Assembly (NCBI RefSeq): GCF_900107285.1
Contig: NZ_FNPK01000001.1
Span: 124,001 to 188,000 of the forward strand
Source: Acinetobacter kyonggiensis
GTDB lineage: Bacteria > Pseudomonadota > Gammaproteobacteria > Pseudomonadales > Moraxellaceae
Direction of reading: 5' to 3'
Length of the DNA: 64,000 nt
Positions 48,496-57,360 of this stretch are shown piece by piece. Within the stretch, counting starts at the first letter, position 1. Every line of letters begins with the position of its first letter. The notes beneath the pieces were generated by a model. The model did not search any database. It saw only the letters and a program-made list of their open reading frames with translations, and was not told the origin of the DNA. Both the position numbers and the translations under genes were made by a program.

Positions 48496-48858
48496 TCAAT
48501 TCAGGGCATTGGTTTTACAGCCAATAGTTTTGCATTCACGCAGACGCTCTCTAAGCCAGTTATTACGCTCTTGCGTGGTACTTAAACGGCATTGCACATC
48601 AATCCCTGTATCTGTGGTGCACTGCGCATCGCGTTCACGAATCCACTCCAGCTGAGACTTTTTCAGAATATTTTTTTGTTTGTCCGATAATTTTCCGCGC
48701 AAAGCCTGATAATTTTTATTTAATTCTGCATCTGCACTGGCATACAGTTTGTTGGTGCAATAGACATCATCATAGGTATTACGTGCATTTTCACAATTAT
48801 CTGCAAATGCAACACCAGACAATAAAATGCCACTCAGCATTAAAATGATTTTTTTCAT
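48496..48858 (-). CDS. LprI/DUF1311-like exported protein
   Basis: A 120-residue periplasmic protein. The signal peptide ends around residue 19 (GVAFA). The mature part has Cys residues in an LprI N-terminal (DUF1311) layout: CENARNTYDDVYC, ADAELNKNYQALRGKL, LKKSQLEWIRERDAQC, and a C-terminal ECKTIGC. In mycobacteria LprI is a lysozyme inhibitor; for most proteobacterial members function is unknown. Confidence 0.8.
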   Translation of the reverse strand: MKKIILMLSGILLSGVAFADNCENARNTYDDVYCTNKLYASADAELNKNYQALRGKLSDKQKNILKKSQLEWIRERDAQCTTDTGIDVQCRLSTTQERNNWLRERLRECKTIGCKTNALN

Positions 48859-49086
48859 CTTTATTCCTTTGCCCTTTTTTGTATTTTATAAAAATTAATT
48901 TTCATAAATAGTTTATGCGAAATACCTGCGATAGGATATTAAAAATTATCATGCTGTTGATCATCTAAAACGGCTAGTCAACATGATGTCTGGCTATTTT
49001 ATTGAAATAACGACCGTATATCGAATCACAACAATATGATTCAGCAGATCTGCCTACACTGGTTTTATTTGATGTGAGTACAGCTT

Positions 49087-49491
49087 ATGAAGTTTATACT
49101 TTCTGTTGGACTCTTTGCTGCCTATTGCATGCTATATGGTTGTGTATCGTCCCCGACAACGAATACCATGCAGCGAGAAGCCTATTTGCAGCAATTTATC
49201 GGGCAATCCAGTGATCAAATTCGTGCACAACTTGATTTAAGCAGCATAGGCTACCAGCAAGTCAGTCCACCTATCTTAAAAGCAAATACCTTAACTTATA
49301 TTGCAGCTCGATCCATCAGCATTCCTGTCCCTATGGCGCAAAATCCTGCCATGGGCATCGGTGCAGGAACAACCGTTCCCATCCCAAGTACGGCTGCACA
49401 AAGCTACGATGTCAATTTGAACTGCCGTATCAGCTTTCTCTTAGAACAAAATATTGCCAAAGCGCTACACATGTCAGGACGCACCTGTTAA
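49087..49491 (+). CDS. small hypothetical lipoprotein
   Basis: A 134-residue envelope lipoprotein. A hydrophobic N-terminus ends in MLYGC (Cys19). The mature part contains a central Ala/Pro/Gly-rich strip (PVPMAQNPAMGIGAGTTVP) and one further Cys pair (NLNC and a C-terminal Cys). No family recognised. Confidence 0.65.
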   Translation: MKFILSVGLFAAYCMLYGCVSSPTTNTMQREAYLQQFIGQSSDQIRAQLDLSSIGYQQVSPPILKANTLTYIAARSISIPVPMAQNPAMGIGAGTTVPIPSTAAQSYDVNLNCRISFLLEQNIAKALHMSGRTC

Positions 49492-49528
49492 AAACACGCT
49501 CTTGATGCACTTTTGGCAAACTAAATAT

Positions 49529-49557
49529 AAAAAATGCAGCTCTTTGGCTGCGTTTTT
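49529..49557 (-). terminator. leuB terminator
   Basis: On the minus strand a GCAGC/GCTGC-core stem with T-rich tail lies 26 bases past the leuB stop. It marks the end of the leuCDB unit and also faces the plus-strand lipoprotein gene. Confidence 0.8.
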
Positions 49558-49582
49558 CATTTCAAATCTATGGTGAATAAAC

Positions 49583-50662
49583 TTAGTTCAATGCAGCAAC
49601 CACAGCTTGACCCATTTCAACAGTACCCACTTTGCCCATACCTTCAGACATAATATCTGCTGTACGTAAGCCTTGATCCAGTACATGACCTACAGCATCT
49701 TCAATCGCTTGTGCAGCCGCTTCTTCACGGAATGTGTAACGTAGCATCATTGCAACAGAAAGAATCGTTGCGAGTGGATTTGCAATGTTTTGACCTGCGA
49801 TGTCTGGTGCAGAACCATGACAAGGTTCATACATACCTTTACCATTTTCATCCAAAGATGCCGATGGCAACATGCCAATTGAACCTGTCAACATTGCAGC
49901 TTCATCAGATAAAATGTCACCGAACAAGTTAGAAGTCACAATCACATCAAATTGTTTCGGTGCACGTACCAATTGCATTGCGGCATTATCCACATACATA
50001 TGCGACAAGTTAATCTTTGGATATTCGGCTTCTTTCATTGCAGTGACCGTTTGTTTCCAAAGCTCAGTCACTTCTAGAACATTGGCTTTATCTACCGAAC
50101 AAACTTTACCACCACGCAGACCTGCCAATTCAAACGCTACTTTCGCAATACGTCTAATTTCAGATTCTGAATAAATATCAGTGTTATAACCTTGTTTCTC
50201 ACCATTTTCTAATTCACGAATACCACGTGGTTGACCAAAGTAAATACCACCTGTCAATTCACGTACAATCAGAATGTCTAAGCCAGAGACGATTTCTGGT
50301 TTCAAGCTCGAAGCATCTGCCAATTGTGGGTACAAAATTGCTGGACGTAAGTTAGCAAAAAGGTTGAGTTCACTACGAATTTTTAACAAACCACGTTCTG
50401 GACGAATTGAACGCTCAATGCTGTCCCATTTCGGCCCACCGACAGCACCGAGTAAAATGGCATCTGCTTTTTTTGCTTGTTCAGCTGTTTGTTCAGGATA
50501 TGGTGCACCATGAACATCAATCGCTGCACCACCCAATAAACCTTGTTCCCAAGTCAAACCTAAATTGAATTTTTCATTTACGCGTGTGAGTACTTGTTCT
50601 GCGGCGTTAACAATTTCAGGACCGATGCCATCACCAGCTAAAATCAAAATATGTTTTGACAT
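49583..50662 (-). CDS. leuB: 3-isopropylmalate dehydrogenase
   Basis: Oxidative decarboxylation step in leucine biosynthesis. The 359-residue start [16 protein letters not shown] is used (ATG 50662); an upstream open frame would add seven residues. Contains the metal- and substrate-binding segments [15 protein letters not shown] and [15 protein letters not shown]. The last gene of leuC-leuD-lipoprotein-leuB. Confidence 0.95.
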   Translation of the reverse strand: MSKHILILAGDGIGPEIVNAAEQVLTRVNEKFNLGLTWEQGLLGGAAIDVHGAPYPEQTAEQAKKADAILLGAVGGPKWDSIERSIRPERGLLKIRSELNLFANLRPAILYPQLADASSLKPEIVSGLDILIVRELTGGIYFGQPRGIRELENGEKQGYNTDIYSESEIRRIAKVAFELAGLRGGKVCSVDKANVLEVTELWKQTVTAMKEAEYPKINLSHMYVDNAAMQLVRAPKQFDVIVTSNLFGDILSDEAAMLTGSIGMLPSASLDENGKGMYEPCHGSAPDIAGQNIANPLATILSVAMMLRYTFREEAAAQAIEDAVGHVLDQGLRTADIMSEGMGKVGTVEMGQAVVAALN

Positions 50663-50705
50663 GAGATTTTCCATTTTCAAAGTCAGTCATTGGACTGATG
50701 CAATA

Positions 50706-51269
50706 TTAAATTTTTTGTTCCACAAACTCACCTAAGCCATTTAGGGCATTATAAGGTTTGCAGAAACGTCGAATGGTTTTTTGGTCTTGTTGAAGCTCAA
50801 CACAGAGTGGATCAGGTGCAGAAACATTCAACAGACTTCCTTGATGCCTCGTTCGGTCACGATACATCTTAAAGGTATAGTTTTTTTGAGCATTAAATTT
50901 GTGAAATACATGTAGTGTCTCAGCACGATCTTTCGATATCGGATAAAAACGAATCACCACTTCATGCTGCCCTGCTGGCACGGACAAAAACAAAGAATTC
51001 GGTTCTGCCAACAATTTGGGTTGTAAACGAACAATCCCCTGATCAATCGCTTCACGGCTCACACGGTGACTTTGAGCATCCACAATCGGCATTTGATCGA
51101 AACGCTCAAACTCACATTGTTCTGTTCCAGCACAAAAAATCAACGCATTTAATTTTGTCGACTCTGTCTCTTTCACATTATTAATACGTTTTTTATCCCA
51201 GCTTTGGCATGCACTTAAAGATGCAAGCATAAGCCCCAGCACAGCAAGCTGACCGTAAACTTTTGTCAT
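50706..51269 (-). CDS. hypothetical lipoprotein inside the leu operon
   Basis: A 187-residue lipoprotein with signal peptide ending LASLSAC (Cys21). The mature part has FCAGTEQCEFERFDQMPI and an RQKKTIRRFCKPYNAL-like C-terminal segment with Cys residues. It lies between leuD and leuB, 43 bases before the leuB ATG. Relation to leucine synthesis is not evident. No family recognised. Confidence 0.75.
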   Translation of the reverse strand: MTKVYGQLAVLGLMLASLSACQSWDKKRINNVKETESTKLNALIFCAGTEQCEFERFDQMPIVDAQSHRVSREAIDQGIVRLQPKLLAEPNSLFLSVPAGQHEVVIRFYPISKDRAETLHVFHKFNAQKNYTFKMYRDRTRHQGSLLNVSAPDPLCVELQQDQKTIRRFCKPYNALNGLGEFVEQKI

Positions 51270-51373
51270 TATTCGAGCCCAACCTCACCAATTAAAACCA
51301 ACGAGATATTTTTATAGATTCGATATTAACAAGAGTTAAGCTCCGATACTACTATGTCCGAAATTTCAAACAA

Positions 51374-52024
51374 TTAACCACGAATTTCTGCAAAGACCCA
51401 AGGGCGTGATTGCTTAGTTTTTTCTTCAAATGCACGAATATCATCCGCAACTTGAAGGGTTAAGCCAATATCATCCAAGCCATTCAATAAACAATGCTTA
51501 CGAAATGGATCCACTTCAAATTTGAAAACTTCGCCTTGAGGTGTACGAACTTCCTGTGTTTCAAGATCGATAGTTAATTGATAACCCTCACTTGCAGCAC
51601 ATTCTTTAAAGAGTTGATCCACAATGTCTTCTGCTAAAATCACAGGCAACATACCGTTTTTAAAGCTGTTATTAAAGAAAATATCAGCATAGCTTGGGGC
51701 AATCACGGTACGAAAGCCGTACTCTTCTAAAGCCCAAGGTGCATGTTCACGGCTTGAACCACAGCCAAAATTGGCACGTGTAATCAAAACGGATGCACCT
51801 TGATAACGTGGTTGGTTCAAAATAAATTCAGGATTCTTTGGACGAATGGAATTATCTTGCCCCAGATAACCTTCATCTAAATAGCGTAATTCATCAAATA
51901 AGTTATCCCCAAAACCAGTGCGTTTGATGGACTTCAAAAACTGTTTTGGAATAATTAAATCTGTATCAACATTGGCACGGTCTAAAGGTGCAACAATACC
52001 TTGTTCAACGGTATAAGCTTTCAT
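51374..52024 (-). CDS. leuD: isopropylmalate isomerase small subunit
   Basis: With LeuC converts 2- to 3-isopropylmalate. The 216-residue protein has the N-terminal [20 protein letters not shown] and the [11 protein letters not shown] swivel-domain motif that closes the active site. It starts 19 bases after leuC. Length is standard. Confidence 0.96.
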   Translation of the reverse strand: MKAYTVEQGIVAPLDRANVDTDLIIPKQFLKSIKRTGFGDNLFDELRYLDEGYLGQDNSIRPKNPEFILNQPRYQGASVLITRANFGCGSSREHAPWALEEYGFRTVIAPSYADIFFNNSFKNGMLPVILAEDIVDQLFKECAASEGYQLTIDLETQEVRTPQGEVFKFEVDPFRKHCLLNGLDDIGLTLQVADDIRAFEEKTKQSRPWVFAEIRG

Positions 52025-52043
52025 AATTTGCTCCTAGTCCCAA

Positions 52044-53477
52044 TTAGAATGAACGAACATCGACGAAATGACCGGCTATCGCTGCCGCTGCGGCCATAGC
52101 TGGACTGACCAAATGGGTACGACCGCCATTGCCCTGACGACCTTCAAAGTTACGGTTAGAGGTCGATGCACAATGCTCCCCCGGTTGTAATTTGTCTGCA
52201 TTCATCGCTAAACACATTGAACAGCCCGGCTCACGCCATTCAAAACCTGCTTCAACAAAGATTTTATCTAAACCTTCTGCTTCTGCTTGTTGCTTCACTA
52301 AGCCTGAACCCGGAACCACCATTGCCTGTTTAATTGAACCTGCAACTTTACGCCCTTGAATCACTTCAGCAGCAGCACGAATATCTTCAATACGCGAGTT
52401 GGTACATGAACCAATAAATACACGGTCTAATTGAATGTCAGCCAACGCTTGACCGGCATTTAAACCCATATATTGATAAGCACGTGTCCAATCATTACGT
52501 TGTACATCATCTTTGGCTTGTTCTAAAGTCGGTACGGCTTGTGAAACAGGAATGACCATTTCAGGTGAGGTTCCCCAAGACACTTGTGGCTCAATGTCTT
52601 CACCTTGTAACACCACAACGGTATCAAAATGCGCGTCTTCATCAGAATGTAAAGTATTCCAATATTCAACCGCGGCATCCCATTGTTCACCTTTTGGTGC
52701 GTAGTTACGACCTTGCACATATTCAATGGTTTTGTCATCGACAGCGACCATACCAACACGCGCACCCGCTTCAATCGCCATGTTACATACGGTCATACGA
52801 CCTTCAATTGACATATCACGGAACACTTGACCACCGAATTCAATCGCATGACCTGTACCGCCCGCAGTGCCGATTTTACCAATAATGGCTAAAACCACGT
52901 CTTTTGATGTTACGCCTTGACCTAAAACACCATCAACACGAACCAACATGTTTTTCATTTTCTTTTGCACTAAGCACTGAGTTGCTAAAACATGTTCAAC
53001 TTCAGATGTGCCGATACCATGTGCCAAACAGCCAAATGCACCATGTGTTGCAGTGTGCGAGTCGCCACAAACCACGGTCATGCCCGGCAAAGTTAAGCCT
53101 TGTTCAGGGCCAACCACATGGGCAATCCCTTGGCGAATATCATTGATCTTAAATTCAACAATATTAAAAGCATCGCAGTTGTCATCTAAAGTTTGCACTT
53201 GGATACGTGAAGTTTCATCTTCAATCCCTGCAATCCCTTGATCACGTTCAGCTTTTGAAGTCGGTACATTATGGTCAGGAGTCGCAACATTGGCACTTAA
53301 ACGCCAAGGTTTACGACCTGCAAGCTGTAAACCCTCAAAAGCTTGCGGTGAAGTAACTTCATGTAATAAATGACGGTCGATGTAAAGTAAGGCTGAACCA
53401 TCATCTCGTTGTTTTACTAAATGGTCATCCCACAATTTGTCATACAAAGTCTTTGCTTTTTGGGTATTGCCTGCCAT
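52044..53477 (-). CDS. leuC: isopropylmalate isomerase large subunit
   Basis: Aconitase-family [4Fe-4S] enzyme. The three cluster ligands lie in GSCTNSR and GCSMCLAMN; the [12 protein letters not shown] segment is intact. About 477 residues. The start at 53477 ([10 protein letters not shown]) is preferred because a GGAG site lies nine bases upstream; the ATG five codons earlier (53492) is an alternative. First gene of the leu unit with a promoter at 53522-53550. Confidence 0.95.
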   Translation of the reverse strand: MAGNTQKAKTLYDKLWDDHLVKQRDDGSALLYIDRHLLHEVTSPQAFEGLQLAGRKPWRLSANVATPDHNVPTSKAERDQGIAGIEDETSRIQVQTLDDNCDAFNIVEFKINDIRQGIAHVVGPEQGLTLPGMTVVCGDSHTATHGAFGCLAHGIGTSEVEHVLATQCLVQKKMKNMLVRVDGVLGQGVTSKDVVLAIIGKIGTAGGTGHAIEFGGQVFRDMSIEGRMTVCNMAIEAGARVGMVAVDDKTIEYVQGRNYAPKGEQWDAAVEYWNTLHSDEDAHFDTVVVLQGEDIEPQVSWGTSPEMVIPVSQAVPTLEQAKDDVQRNDWTRAYQYMGLNAGQALADIQLDRVFIGSCTNSRIEDIRAAAEVIQGRKVAGSIKQAMVVPGSGLVKQQAEAEGLDKIFVEAGFEWREPGCSMCLAMNADKLQPGEHCASTSNRNFEGRQGNGGRTHLVSPAMAAAAAIAGHFVDVRSF

Positions 53478-53521
53478 GTCGACGTGCTCCATAGAACTGG
53501 GTAATGCTTTTATTAACTTCG

Positions 53522-53550
53522 ATTATAACCACGTATTTACATAAATCTAA
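53522..53550 (-). promoter_or_regulatory. leuCDB promoter
   Basis: On the minus strand -35 TTAGAT (53545-53550) and -10 TATAAT (53522-53527) are separated by 17 bp. The predicted leader is only about 40 bases with no run of Leu codons, which argues against classical leu attenuation here. Confidence 0.6.
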
Positions 53551-53682
53551 TTTATCATTTTTATTAGTTTGAAAACTTTTTGGAATTAATTTTTTAACAG
53601 ATCAAAACCACTTATGCTGACAATATTTCATATCGACACCTTTAAACCAACCTTTTATTTACATAGCATTTTATTGAAATGA

Positions 53683-53820
53683 TCAAGATGAATTCATCGC
53701 TTGAGCCAACAATCCAGATTGAATAAAGCACAGCAACATCTCAACCTTCTTATTTGTATTCAAAAGGCTAGATAATTTTTCAGCTGTCTCTTGCCATGCT
53801 TGTTGACGGTTAAAAATAAA
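53683..53820 (-). pseudogene. coding-like remnant downstream of the 63-aa gene
   Basis: Minus-strand open frame whose last 42 residues read like a real helical protein end (NRQQAWQETAEKLSSLLN, then VEMLLCFIQSGLLAQAMNSS). There is no good start codon. The frame stays open back into the neighbouring 63-residue gene in the +1 frame, so a frameshift fusion or a broken old gene is possible. Confidence 0.35.
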
Positions 53821-53821
53821 A

Positions 53822-54013
53822 TTATGTAGATGGGTCTGCTTTACTCTCGAGCAGTTCCTCAATCGCCTTAATTAATTCCGCTTTTGCTGCACTACATTCA
53901 GCCGCAGCTCGATTTTCATCATTTTCATCATCGGCAAGCTCATAAACCGCAGTACGTTTTTCTACGGCTTCCTCAAACAAATCGAGGAGATATTTTATAT
54001 GTTTAATATGCAT
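53822..54013 (-). CDS. small acidic coiled protein, 63 aa
   Basis: A short helical protein (MHIKHIKYLLDLFEEAVEKR, then an Asp/Glu-rich DDENDENRAA and AKAELIKAIEELLESK). A good AAGGA ribosome binding site precedes the ATG, supporting translation. Its 3' end abuts a coding-like remnant in another frame (53683-53820). Family unknown. Confidence 0.55.
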   Translation of the reverse strand: MHIKHIKYLLDLFEEAVEKRTAVYELADDENDENRAAAECSAAKAELIKAIEELLESKADPST

Positions 54014-54195
54014 AACTTACATCCTTTAAGAATAGATCAAGAGTTGATACTTTTTTTAGATTGATTGATTTTTAGATTAACTGGCTTTTAATTCAAAAAA
54101 CCGATTTAAATATACAAAATGTTCGTTTTTACAAATCAAATAAGACTGATTATCCTTTAATCATATCCCGAAGATAAAGCTTGAGAAATCCCCTT

Positions 54196-54438
54196 ATGGC
54201 ACATATTCAAAAATTTGTTACTTACAACCAGAAAACCTTAAAGAAGACCTGTAGTTATTACATTATGCACATAGGCATTGCACTGTTGGTTGGCTATTTT
54301 GTCACAGGCAGTATCTGGATGGCATTAACGCTGAGTTTACTTGAACCGACCATTCAGGCGATTGCATTTTTCTTTCATGAAAAAGTTTGGGAAAAAAATG
54401 CCTCAAACTTGCAAAAAAGCCAGAACATGACGGTCTAG
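54196..54438 (+). CDS. DUF2061 membrane protein
   Basis: An 80-residue protein with two transmembrane segments around residues 25-60 and the DUF2061-like pattern KTCSYYIMHIGIALLVGYFVTGS followed by a TLSLLEPTIQAIAFFFHEKVW segment. I use the ATG at 54196; an in-frame TTG five codons before is less likely. Function unknown. Confidence 0.78.
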   Translation: MAHIQKFVTYNQKTLKKTCSYYIMHIGIALLVGYFVTGSIWMALTLSLLEPTIQAIAFFFHEKVWEKNASNLQKSQNMTV

Positions 54439-54476
54439 AATATTAAACATATTGTAGGTTCAAGCTTAATTCTTTC

Positions 54477-54516
54477 CACAAATCACTTTACTACTATGAA
54501 GTGATTTGTGATTTTT
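54477..54516 (+). terminator. terminator after DUF2061 gene
   Basis: A perfect 12-bp stem (CACAAATCACTT/AAGTGATTTGTG), 10-base loop and T-rich tail. Confidence 0.78.
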
Positions 54517-54631
54517 ACCTCGTGCATTCACATCTTCATACATTTTTTAGCTTTGATTTTTATTCTGGCATTCACTTTTGGTATAAAAATATTTTATACT
54601 TATTTTGATATTTCATAACCAGACTACTCAT

Positions 54632-55498
54632 ATGAATCTTGCTGCTTTTGAAGCTTTTGTTAAAGTTATGGAAACAGGCTCTATTTCTATGGCTGCCGAT
54701 CTGTTGTTTATTACCCAACCTGCAGTCACTAAACGAATTCATAGTTTAGAAGAATATTTTGGTGTAAAGCTGTTTGAGTCTGCGGGGCGCGGTGTTCAAG
54801 CCACTCATGCCGCTCACTCCCTGCTGCCTAAAGTAAAAAACTGGCTCAATGAACTGGGGGATATTCATCACACCCTCAGTCATGAACAAGGGCAAGTTCA
54901 AGGTAAGCTTAAAATAGGCACCAGCCATCATATTGGTTTACATCATTTGCCCAATCACCTACGCAATTATGTTCAAGCCTTTCCAGAGGTCACTTTAGAT
55001 GTGCATTTTGTTGATTCTGAACAAGCCCATGAAAAAGTACTTGCGGGTGACTTAGAATTGGCATTTTTGACCCTACCGCCTCAAGGCGATGCTCGTCTGA
55101 GTTATGTGAACATTTGGGATGATCCTTTGGTTTTTGTCGCGGCATCCTTTCATCCTCTAGCCAATCAAAAAAATTTACAACTTGAAGATTTGATTCGATA
55201 TCCAAGTTTATTACCTGCTGCACAGACATATACCAGTCAAATCACTTTGGCTGAATTTGAAAAACGTGGTTTAAAACCGAAAGTCAGCATGAGTAACAAC
55301 CCACTCGAATCGATTCGCATGTTAGCCTCGATTGGTCTTGGTTGGTCCGTTTTGCCAAAGACTTTAATCAATCAAGATTTACAACAACTGGATATTAATT
55401 TTGAAATGCACCGTCAATTGGGTATGGTTTGGCACCCTGGGCGCAGCCAATCTAAGGCCGTTTTAGAGCTAATTGAAATGATGAAAATCAAGGGTTAA
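54632..55498 (+). CDS. LysR-family transcriptional regulator
   Basis: A 288-residue regulator with an N-terminal winged helix (MNLAAFEAFVKVMETGSISMAADLLFITQPAVTKRIHSLE region) and a C-terminal periplasmic-binding-like effector domain. The ATG at 54632 is preferred to an open ATG nine codons earlier. A LysR gene near leuC is also found in pseudomonads as I recall, so control of leu genes is possible. Here a small membrane gene and a small acidic gene intervene, so it is not a classic divergent pair. Confidence 0.87.
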   Translation: MNLAAFEAFVKVMETGSISMAADLLFITQPAVTKRIHSLEEYFGVKLFESAGRGVQATHAAHSLLPKVKNWLNELGDIHHTLSHEQGQVQGKLKIGTSHHIGLHHLPNHLRNYVQAFPEVTLDVHFVDSEQAHEKVLAGDLELAFLTLPPQGDARLSYVNIWDDPLVFVAASFHPLANQKNLQLEDLIRYPSLLPAAQTYTSQITLAEFEKRGLKPKVSMSNNPLESIRMLASIGLGWSVLPKTLINQDLQQLDINFEMHRQLGMVWHPGRSQSKAVLELIEMMKIKG

Positions 55499-55561
55499 AG
55501 CCCCGCGGGAGAGAAAAGTTTCATCTCTTTCAATCCCGCATCTGCATCTATTTAATCTATC

Positions 55562-55807
55562 TTAACGATTGGTTGATTCTTCATGTAAGGATTCATTGAG
55601 CTGATCAACCACAATCGCCCATTCACCATCGGACTTTAATTTTTCAGCTAAAAACTGGTGCTGCGCATCTGACCAATAATCCGCTTCAGTAATTTTGGTA
55701 TGTGCACTTAATTGATGGGTCGCAATAAAAAGTTCAATCGCGTCCTCAGTGGCCTCTAAGCCTAATTGTTCAAATAAATGAGTCATTCTTGGGCGTACAG
55801 CGCTCAT
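55562..55807 (-). CDS. DUF2789 protein
   Basis: An 81-residue protein carrying the DUF2789 core (TEADYWSDAQHQFLAEKLKSDGEW AIVVDQLN, shown here split). The ATG at 55807 follows a GGAG site; an ATG four codons earlier is also open. Function unknown in the family. Confidence 0.78.
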   Translation of the reverse strand: MSAVRPRMTHLFEQLGLEATEDAIELFIATHQLSAHTKITEADYWSDAQHQFLAEKLKSDGEWAIVVDQLNESLHEESTNR

Positions 55808-55901
55808 TTTTTTCTCCATCCATTTTAATTCTTATGCATAACATAGCAGCTTCATGTTAAAAATGAAGGACAAAAATGTAAGGATTTTATACACATAAAT
55901 A

Positions 55902-55931
55902 AAAATACAGCACTTAGAAGTGCTGTATTTT
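55902..55931 (-). terminator. terminator after HAD phosphatase gene
   Basis: A 14-bp stem (AAAATACAGCACTT/AAGTGCTGTATTTT) with a 2-base loop lies 31 bases past the HAD-gene stop on the minus strand. Confidence 0.8.
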
Positions 55932-55961
55932 CAATATCATTTTAAAAATACTATGCATACA

Positions 55962-56612
55962 TCATATCGACCAATCTTGAATATCCCAACCTTGTTCTTT
56001 CGCCAGTACAACCAAGCGATCATCAGGATTTACTGCAATAGCATGATCGGCATAGTCCAACAGAAAGCGGTCATTGATTGAATCTGAATATGCCCATGAT
56101 TCCTCAACATTTCTGCCTTGTAGCCATTGTTCTAAACGTGCCAATTTGCCTTTCTGATAACAGGCGATATTAATGACTTTACCTGTATATTGACCATCAA
56201 TGACTTCTGCATTGGTGGCAATCGTTTCAGTAATGCCAAACTCATGAAAAATCGGTGTGGTAATAAAGTCAGAAGTTGCGGTGATGCCCACCAATTCATG
56301 TCCAGCATCACGATGTTTTTCAATGGCAGCAAAACCTTCAGGACGCATTTGTGGACGAATCACTTTTTTCATGAATAACTCATGTAAGTCATGCAAATAA
56401 TCATGGTCATGTTGAGTTAAAAATTCGAAGACAAATTCGTTATACGCAATCGGATCCAGTTGACCGGCTTTATAGTCTTCATAAAACTGGTCATTCATTT
56501 GACGATGTCGAGTTGGATCAACCAAACCTTCATTCACTAAAAACTCACCCCATGAATAATCTGAATCGGTGTTTAACAAGGTGTGATCGAGGTCAAATAA
56601 AGCCAATTTCAT
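55962..56612 (-). CDS. HAD-IB family phosphatase
   Basis: A 216-residue haloacid-dehalogenase-type phosphatase with nucleophile Asp7 in FDLDHTLLNTD (DxDxT). Motif II is ITATSDF; motif III and the acidic metal-binding motif SYSDSINDRFLL are present. It is similar to SerB-like phosphatases acting on small phosphates. It is divergent from rppH; a similar HAD-rppH-ptsP order is seen in related genera. Confidence 0.85.
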   Translation of the reverse strand: MKLALFDLDHTLLNTDSDYSWGEFLVNEGLVDPTRHRQMNDQFYEDYKAGQLDPIAYNEFVFEFLTQHDHDYLHDLHELFMKKVIRPQMRPEGFAAIEKHRDAGHELVGITATSDFITTPIFHEFGITETIATNAEVIDGQYTGKVINIACYQKGKLARLEQWLQGRNVEESWAYSDSINDRFLLDYADHAIAVNPDDRLVVLAKEQGWDIQDWSI

Positions 56613-56795
56613 GAAAATACTCGTAAAAACTGAAATTTAAGAAAAATTTTGTAAATCTATCTCCGCTAGTCGATAGAAATTCGTTAAGATCATAGCAATT
56701 TTTAACATTTAAGCTGTGCTTTTTTTCGAGATGGATGTAGAAATAACAATCCCCGAAACTAAAGCCACACATTAAAAGCAGATTTAGGTAGCCAA

Positions 56796-57272
56796 ATGAT
56801 CGACTCAGAAGGTTTCCGACCGAATGTCGGGATCATTTTGGCAAACGACATTGGACAAGTTTTATGGGCAAAACGCATTGGACACAATGCTTGGCAATTT
56901 CCACAAGGAGGGATCCAGTATGGAGAAACCCCTGAACAGGCACTTTATCGTGAACTGAGAGAAGAAATTGGCCTCTTGCCCGAACATGTTCAAATTGTAG
57001 CGCAAACAAAAGGTTGGCTACGGTATCGTTTGCCGCAACGGTATATACGCTCGGATTCAGACCCCGTGTGTATTGGGCAAAAACAAAAGTGGTTTTTACT
57101 TAAACTGACAGCTTCAGCCAAGAACATTCAGCTGAATTTGTCTGACCCACCAGAGTTTGACCAATGGCAATGGGTAAGTTATTGGTATCCATTAGGACAA
57201 GTCGTGAATTTTAAACGCGATGTATACCGAAAAGCGATGGTGGAACTGTGTGATCAGTTGCCATCAATATAA
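56796..57272 (+). CDS. rppH: RNA pyrophosphohydrolase
   Basis: Nudix enzyme that removes pyrophosphate from the 5' end of mRNA and starts decay by RNase E. The Nudix box [20 protein letters not shown] followed by IGL lies at residues 38-60 and fits GX5EX7REUXEEXGU. The 158-residue length is standard. It lies upstream of ptsP, the usual pair. Confidence 0.94.
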   Translation: MIDSEGFRPNVGIILANDIGQVLWAKRIGHNAWQFPQGGIQYGETPEQALYRELREEIGLLPEHVQIVAQTKGWLRYRLPQRYIRSDSDPVCIGQKQKWFLLKLTASAKNIQLNLSDPPEFDQWQWVSYWYPLGQVVNFKRDVYRKAMVELCDQLPSI

Positions 57273-57360
57273 ACATAAAAAATCGTATGGAAATGCAGAT
57301 TTTTTAGCAACATATTGTTATAAATAAAATAGATTTAAACTTTTTTTTGGAGCAGATTTT

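Noticed and set aside
53478-53682. leucine leader peptide/attenuator upstream of leuC
   Set aside because: The predicted leader is about 40 bases and contains no Leu-codon run or paired stems.
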